NCBI GenBank assembly: GCA_905214325.1
Contig: CAJMLT010000008.1
Coordinates: 1 to 46,763, forward strand
Source of the DNA: an uncultured bacterium
GTDB taxonomy: Bacteria > Actinomycetota > Coriobacteriia > Coriobacteriales > Eggerthellaceae
DNA: 46,763 nt
Reading direction: 5' to 3'
Position 1 is the stretch's first letter, and every line of letters begins with the position of its first letter. The notes beneath the pieces were generated by a model. The model searched no databases. It was not told the origin of the DNA and saw nothing but the letters and a program-made list of their open reading frames with translations. The translations under genes and the position numbers were made by a program. Positions 42,840 through 46,763 of this stretch are shown piece after piece.

Positions 42840-42874
42840 CACGGCCTCCTACTTAGTTACTGACAATCAGACTT

Positions 42875-42880
42875 ATTATA
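42875..42880 (-). promoter_or_regulatory. -10 element of an internal promoter for the LytTR regulator
   Basis: A perfect TATAAT on the minus strand about 35 nt before the start codon, in the 70-bp gap after the kinase gene. The -35 region (TTTCAT or CGTTTC) is weak, so activation by a regulator is possible. Confidence 0.5.
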
Positions 42881-42910
42881 GACTACTTTTCACATGAAAC
42901 GGAACTTTTG

Positions 42911-44209
42911 TCAATACTGAAGACTGGCGCAATCCTTGAGGAAAAGGGTCACCGCCGTGCCTTTGCCCAGTTCACTTTTGATATCCATGTAGGATTCGTC
43001 CCCGTAATAACCACGCAGACGATCGTTGACGTTTTTGACCGCAATGCCCAAACCCGTCTGGGAAGCGGGATTCATGATGGTGGCAAGCGATTCGTCGGAC
43101 ATACCGATGCCGTCGTCGCTGACGTAGATATACACGTCGTTTTCCTTTATCTCCCCGGAAATGGAAATGGTGAGCTTGCCTTCCGCCGGCATGGCGTGCT
43201 TGACCGAATTCTCGACCAGAGGCTGGATCATGAACGCCGGCACCATGAGCGCCTTCACGTCATCGCCCACGTCGGCCCGAACACCCAGACGTTCCTCCCC
43301 GAAGCGCGCCTGCTCCAAGGAAAGGTAGCGGATCGTCTGCTCCAATTCGCGCGCCAAGCTGATCAGATCCGAACTGTTTTCGAGCGTCTGACGATAGAAC
43401 ACCGCGAATTCACGCAGCAGCACGCGTGCCTTTTCGGGGTCGGTACGGACGAACGAGGCCATGGTGTTGATGGTGTTGAACAGGAAATGGGGGTTGATCT
43501 GGCTTTGAAGCGCCTTGAGTTCCATGCTGGTGGCAAGCTTCTTCTGGTCCTCCAGCTCCATAGCCGCTATCTGGGTGGAGATGAGCTGGGCGAACCCTTC
43601 GGCGATGGACACCTGCGTTTCGGTTATGCGGGAAGCGTGCGGGTAATAGAACTTCAGTGTACCCTGGATCACCCCACCCACCGAAAGCGGCACGATGATG
43701 GCCGCCTTGATGCTGCGCACGGGGCTGGGCAAACCCACATCCTCCTGCGTGCTCAGCACGCGCGTATGGCCATCGTGAATGGTGGATTTTGTGGCCGCCG
43801 TACGCACGGCACCGCCGAGATGTCCCAGCTGTTCGGTGCCGGCTCCGTAGTAGCCCAGCACCACTTCGTTGTCGGTGATGGCCACCGCCGAGGCCGCCGA
43901 GGCGGGATAGAGCACCTCGCACACGCGCTGCGCACTTTCGGTGTTGAACCCCCCCTGCATGGCCTGCAAGGTGGCGCTGGCCAATTCCAGCACCGACATG
44001 GACTGACGCGCACGGATGCGATCGGGGTCCAGCATGAGGGCGATGGTGATCAGCAGAAACAGCGTGAACAGGCCACCCGCGATACAGATGATGACGAAGT
44101 TCTGGGCGGGACCGAACATGGCCCACCCCAACACGCACCCGGCGATGAGCGCCAGGCAGAGAAAAAGTATTTCGAGAGCGACATAGAAATTATGACGGGG
44201 AAAGTGCAT
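42911..44209 (-). CDS. LytS-type sensor histidine kinase
   Basis: A 432-residue kinase. Two membrane helices near residues 10-60 (VALEILFLCLALIAGCVLGW and a second), a GAF domain near 80-225, the His_kinase dimerisation box LQSQINPHFLFNTINTM (phospho-His in NPHFLFN), and an HATPase domain with PLVENSVKHAM and SDDGIGMS. It phosphorylates the adjacent LytTR regulator. Unlike classical LytS it lacks the 5TM-5TMR receptor, so its signal is sensed by the short membrane part or the GAF domain. The ATG at 44209 has AAAGGCGG five bases upstream; a TTG at 44284 adds a 25-residue polar stretch. Confidence 0.9.
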   Translation of the reverse strand: MHFPRHNFYVALEILFLCLALIAGCVLGWAMFGPAQNFVIICIAGGLFTLFLLITIALMLDPDRIRARQSMSVLELASATLQAMQGGFNTESAQRVCEVLYPASAASAVAITDNEVVLGYYGAGTEQLGHLGGAVRTAATKSTIHDGHTRVLSTQEDVGLPSPVRSIKAAIIVPLSVGGVIQGTLKFYYPHASRITETQVSIAEGFAQLISTQIAAMELEDQKKLATSMELKALQSQINPHFLFNTINTMASFVRTDPEKARVLLREFAVFYRQTLENSSDLISLARELEQTIRYLSLEQARFGEERLGVRADVGDDVKALMVPAFMIQPLVENSVKHAMPAEGKLTISISGEIKENDVYIYVSDDGIGMSDESLATIMNPASQTGLGIAVKNVNDRLRGYYGDESYMDIKSELGKGTAVTLFLKDCASLQY

Positions 44210-44332
44210 GGGAGCCGCCTTTACGAACAGCGCGACCCGCCTGATAGGAGGGGCGAGAGTCTGTTGAAAACCGATGGTAGTCAAAGGATAGTCTTCACCG
44301 GCGTTCTATTCAAGAAAAAGCCTTGAGGGAAA

Positions 44333-45238
44333 TCACCCGAAAAGCAAAGGAGCGAATTCGTTGATGGCCAGAATCAGGGCCGAAACCAACAGAAACCCTC
44401 CGAAGATGAAACGCAGACGACGCTCGGGCACGAAGCGGATGAGAGACGCTCCGATAAGGGCGCCGGGGATGCTCCCCACCGCCATGGCGATACCGGCGAT
44501 ATAGTCGATGTTGCCCAGAGCTGCCTGGCTGACAACGCCCGGCAGCGCCAAGATGCACACTGCCAGAAGCGACGTACCCGAAGCCTGCTTCATCATGACG
44601 CCCAACACGGCGATGAACAGCGGAACCATGATGAACCCGCCCCCGACGCCGACGTAGCCCGACGCCAGCCCCGCCACCAAGCCGATGAGCGCCCCTATGA
44701 GCAGCTGGCGGGTGGTCAGTGAAGGAAGGTCGTCTTCTTGGGGCGCATCCCGATGGGCCTGAGCTTCTTCCCTACCGCGAAGTTCCCGATCCCCCTCTCC
44801 GTCGCTTTCGAATTGACGGCGCATCAGTTCGATACGTGCCCTGAGAGCGAGTTCCGAATGGGAGGGTTTGGGCATGCGTATCGCCTTGCGTATCATGGTG
44901 AACGCGGAGTAGCCGATGATGAGCGCAGCCGCCAACATGATGGTCCAAGCAGGGGAAATGCTGGCCAGATACACACCCAGCGGAGAGGTGCATGCTCCGG
45001 CAAGACCCGTCACCACACCCAAGCGGGGAATGCAGGTCTTGTTCCTGATGTGCGTGATGCACCCGGCAAGGGACGTGGGGATGATGGTGAAAAGCGATGT
45101 GGCCGTGGCCCCGATGGCAGGCAACCCGAACCCCAACCGGAACAGGGGAACCATAAGCGTCCCCCCGCCGATACCCAGAAGCCCGGAGAAAATGCCGATG
45201 ACCACGCCGCATACGGCGGCAGTGACGAACAATTCCAC
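44333..45238 (-). CDS. TauE/SafE-family membrane permease
   Basis: A 301-residue protein with about eight helices in two halves; each half starts with a family signature (GIFSGLLGIGGGTLMVPLF and GLASGYVGVGGGFIMVPLF). A highly charged loop of about 55 residues (near 120-175, Arg/Glu/Asp-rich) joins the halves, longer than in typical members. Members export sulfite, sulfonates or organosulfur acids; the substrate is unknown here. The GTG start lies 11 bp after the glycosyltransferase stop with a weak ribosome binding site, suggesting coupling. Confidence 0.88.
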   Translation of the reverse strand: MELFVTAAVCGVVIGIFSGLLGIGGGTLMVPLFRLGFGLPAIGATATSLFTIIPTSLAGCITHIRNKTCIPRLGVVTGLAGACTSPLGVYLASISPAWTIMLAAALIIGYSAFTMIRKAIRMPKPSHSELALRARIELMRRQFESDGEGDRELRGREEAQAHRDAPQEDDLPSLTTRQLLIGALIGLVAGLASGYVGVGGGFIMVPLFIAVLGVMMKQASGTSLLAVCILALPGVVSQAALGNIDYIAGIAMAVGSIPGALIGASLIRFVPERRLRFIFGGFLLVSALILAINEFAPLLFG

Positions 45239-45249
45239 GCGATCGCCGG

Positions 45250-46548
45250 CTACTCGTTATCGTCGATGTCGAGATGGATTTCGCCGGTCATGCCCGGATC
45301 GAAATCGGTCGTGGGCAACTCCTGAGTGGAAACGACGATCTCCTCGCCCGCCTGACGTGCGATGGCGGCCTGGATCAACGCCTGACGCAGGACCCGGTCG
45401 TTTTCCACCTGCACCATGACTTCCACCCACGAATACTGGAACTCGAAGTACTTCATGCAGTTCGCCTGCGCATATTCGGTGGCCTCCCCCGTGGCGACCT
45501 TGGCCGCATCACGATAGGCCTTCTTGTCGGGGCGCGCCAACGACCGCAGAAACGCGGTCCGCTTGATGCGCTTGACGATACCCGGCTCCAGGAAGGGCCC
45601 GGGATAGGGCTCCAGCGAAGACGGCTTGATCTGCAACAGGTCTATCTGAGCGCGGGAGAATTCTATCTTGTAATATTCGTATATCCAGCGGAAGATATCC
45701 CGGCGGAACCGGTGCCCTTCATGGCGTTCGCGCGGCGGCAGGTGTAGCAGCGTCCATTGGTTGTCAAACCATACGTCGGAACCGTACATACGCAGGTTGA
45801 GCAGGTAATCCAAGTCTTCCCCACGCATGATCCACGGATCGAAACTCAAACGGCGATAGGCTTCCTTGTGAAGCGCCAGGCAGCCGCCGCAGATATGGTT
45901 GGAACGGGACAGGCGCGGACCGGCCATGGCTTTGGTAATCCAGTTGTTGAAGGCGCGGCCCTGTTGCCAGAAGTGGTTGTACCACTTGTTCTGGCTGAGG
46001 GAAAGATAGGTACCCTCACTGTTGATGTAGTAGCCGGATTTGGCAAGGATGGGGATGCCCTTCTTGGTCAGCTTGCCCAGCCCGTACATAGCTTTGGAAA
46101 GGAATTCCGCATCTTCCACCACTTCATCGTCATCGATGAACACGACGGCGTCGAACCCCAGCGAATGAGCCACCACGATACCCAGATTACGCACGGCCGA
46201 ATACCCCGAAAGTCCTATTTCGGAGGACAGATCGCCCAAGCCCAGCTGCTCTAAGCGCTGATGGACGATGGCGGCTTCGGGGCGCGCTATGACCAGGGTG
46301 TGCATCTGCGGGAAGGCATCCGTCACCGCTTTCACCTTGGCGGCGGCTTCTTCATCGATCCCCTCTTCGGCGGCCACCAAGATGATAACCTGACCCAACC
46401 CGTTGACCTTTTGCAGCGAATCCAAACAGCGGGCCAAATCGCCCGATTCGTTGAGCGCGGTGGGATGGTCGTAGAGCGCCTGCGCTGCTTCGCGGCGCTT
46501 ACGTTGCGGCGGTACGTGAAACGTTGGAATGATGATTGCCGGATTCAT
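45250..46548 (-). CDS. family 2 glycosyltransferase
   Basis: A 432-residue soluble GT-A enzyme. It starts MNPAIIIPTFHVPP, with the nucleotide-sugar metal motif AVVFIDDDEVVED near residue 140, the acceptor segment SNHICGGCLALHKEAYRRL, and RGEDLDYLLNLRMYG with the catalytic acid near 240. A C-terminal helical part of about 130 residues follows. It probably adds sugars to a surface glycan or lipid-linked intermediate in the cytoplasm. AAGGGGAAGCC precedes the ATG. The TauE-like gene follows after 11 bp. Confidence 0.85.
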   Translation of the reverse strand: MNPAIIIPTFHVPPQRKRREAAQALYDHPTALNESGDLARCLDSLQKVNGLGQVIILVAAEEGIDEEAAAKVKAVTDAFPQMHTLVIARPEAAIVHQRLEQLGLGDLSSEIGLSGYSAVRNLGIVVAHSLGFDAVVFIDDDEVVEDAEFLSKAMYGLGKLTKKGIPILAKSGYYINSEGTYLSLSQNKWYNHFWQQGRAFNNWITKAMAGPRLSRSNHICGGCLALHKEAYRRLSFDPWIMRGEDLDYLLNLRMYGSDVWFDNQWTLLHLPPRERHEGHRFRRDIFRWIYEYYKIEFSRAQIDLLQIKPSSLEPYPGPFLEPGIVKRIKRTAFLRSLARPDKKAYRDAAKVATGEATEYAQANCMKYFEFQYSWVEVMVQVENDRVLRQALIQAAIARQAGEEIVVSTQELPTTDFDPGMTGEIHLDIDDNE

Positions 46549-46703
46549 GGCTTCCCCTTATGAGAACAATAGAGTGCACACCACGCGACACCGCTGAAAA
46601 GTGCCCCGCTGGGATTTTCGATATTGCGTATTGTACCTCAAAGCGCACAAGCCGAACGATGCCCGACACAGAAGAACAGAGAAGCAAAGGTGTACCCGCC
46701 TAG

Positions 46704-46733
46704 CCCCCTCCACCACCGAAGTGATGGAGGGGG
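46704..46733. terminator. GC-rich hairpin at the right edge
   Basis: ccccctccaccac (46704-46716) pairs with gtgatggaggggg (46721-46733) apart from one mismatch. No T run follows on either strand. It may end a transcript of a gene beyond the window, or be a leader structure of the glycosyltransferase transcript. Confidence 0.4.
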
Positions 46734-46763
46734 ATCGGGTCGAGTCTGTGCGGGGGACAAGCC

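Noticed and set aside
42908..44326. A 470-codon plus-strand frame opposite the LytS-type kinase
   Set aside because: The composition is that of a reverse-complement shadow and there is no domain or ribosome binding site; the kinase motifs on the minus strand are complete.

Overview
The window looks like chromosomal DNA of an anaerobic, GC-rich Gram-positive bacterium, most likely a coriobacterium of the Eggerthellaceae type (Actinomycetota). This is inference from gene content: an Nramp-related magnesium transporter variant next to an MgtE-like sensor, indolepyruvate ferredoxin oxidoreductase with a phenylacetate-CoA ligase, a wall-linked mosaic adhesin ending in a QTGD-type anchor, and LytTR-type signalling. 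No rRNA, phage, IS element or CRISPR array is visible.

Layout, left to right. 1-10.6 kb: a giant surface protein, then a minus-strand signalling operon of a solute-binding lipoprotein and a membrane diguanylate cyclase. The operon has its own promoter, a c-di-GMP-I riboswitch, a small ORF and an 11-G tract at the lipoprotein ribosome binding site. 10.6-13.6 kb: a class M sirtuin overlapping a zinc-type macrodomain protein, then a metallo-beta-lactamase-like protein divergent from an HxlR regulator with an operator-like inverted repeat. 13.6-22.6 kb: a polytopic glycosyltransferase, an aldehyde dehydrogenase with a FIST-domain sensor, a degenerate LytM/M23 protein, a DEAD-box helicase and a FucO-like reductase. 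22.8-25.1 kb: a P-type ATPase. 25.2-27.1 kb: a lower-GC accessory patch with a truncated TetR regulator and an AbiE toxin-antitoxin locus whose toxin is frameshifted, ending at tRNA-Thr(CGT). 27.4-29.4 kb: a VapC toxin behind an antitoxin frame without a standard start codon, abutting citrate synthase. 29.6 kb: tRNA-Arg(ACG).

30-33.4 kb holds a magnesium module: a PRC-barrel/MgtE-N/CBS protein with one membrane helix, then an NRMT-type Nramp transporter, then 5-formyltetrahydrofolate cyclo-ligase. 33.4-40.6 kb is a minus-strand metabolic cluster, iorA-iorB-paaK-SSS symporter-NhaC antiporter, suited to Na+-linked uptake and oxidative catabolism of aromatic amino acids or their 2-oxo acids. 40.7-46.6 kb carries purE, a HAD phosphatase, a LytS/LytR-type two-component system, a TauE/SafE exporter and a GT2 glycosyltransferase.

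The most unusual parts are the riboswitch-controlled lipoprotein/diguanylate cyclase operon with a homopolymeric G tract, and the split magnesium sensor/transporter pair.
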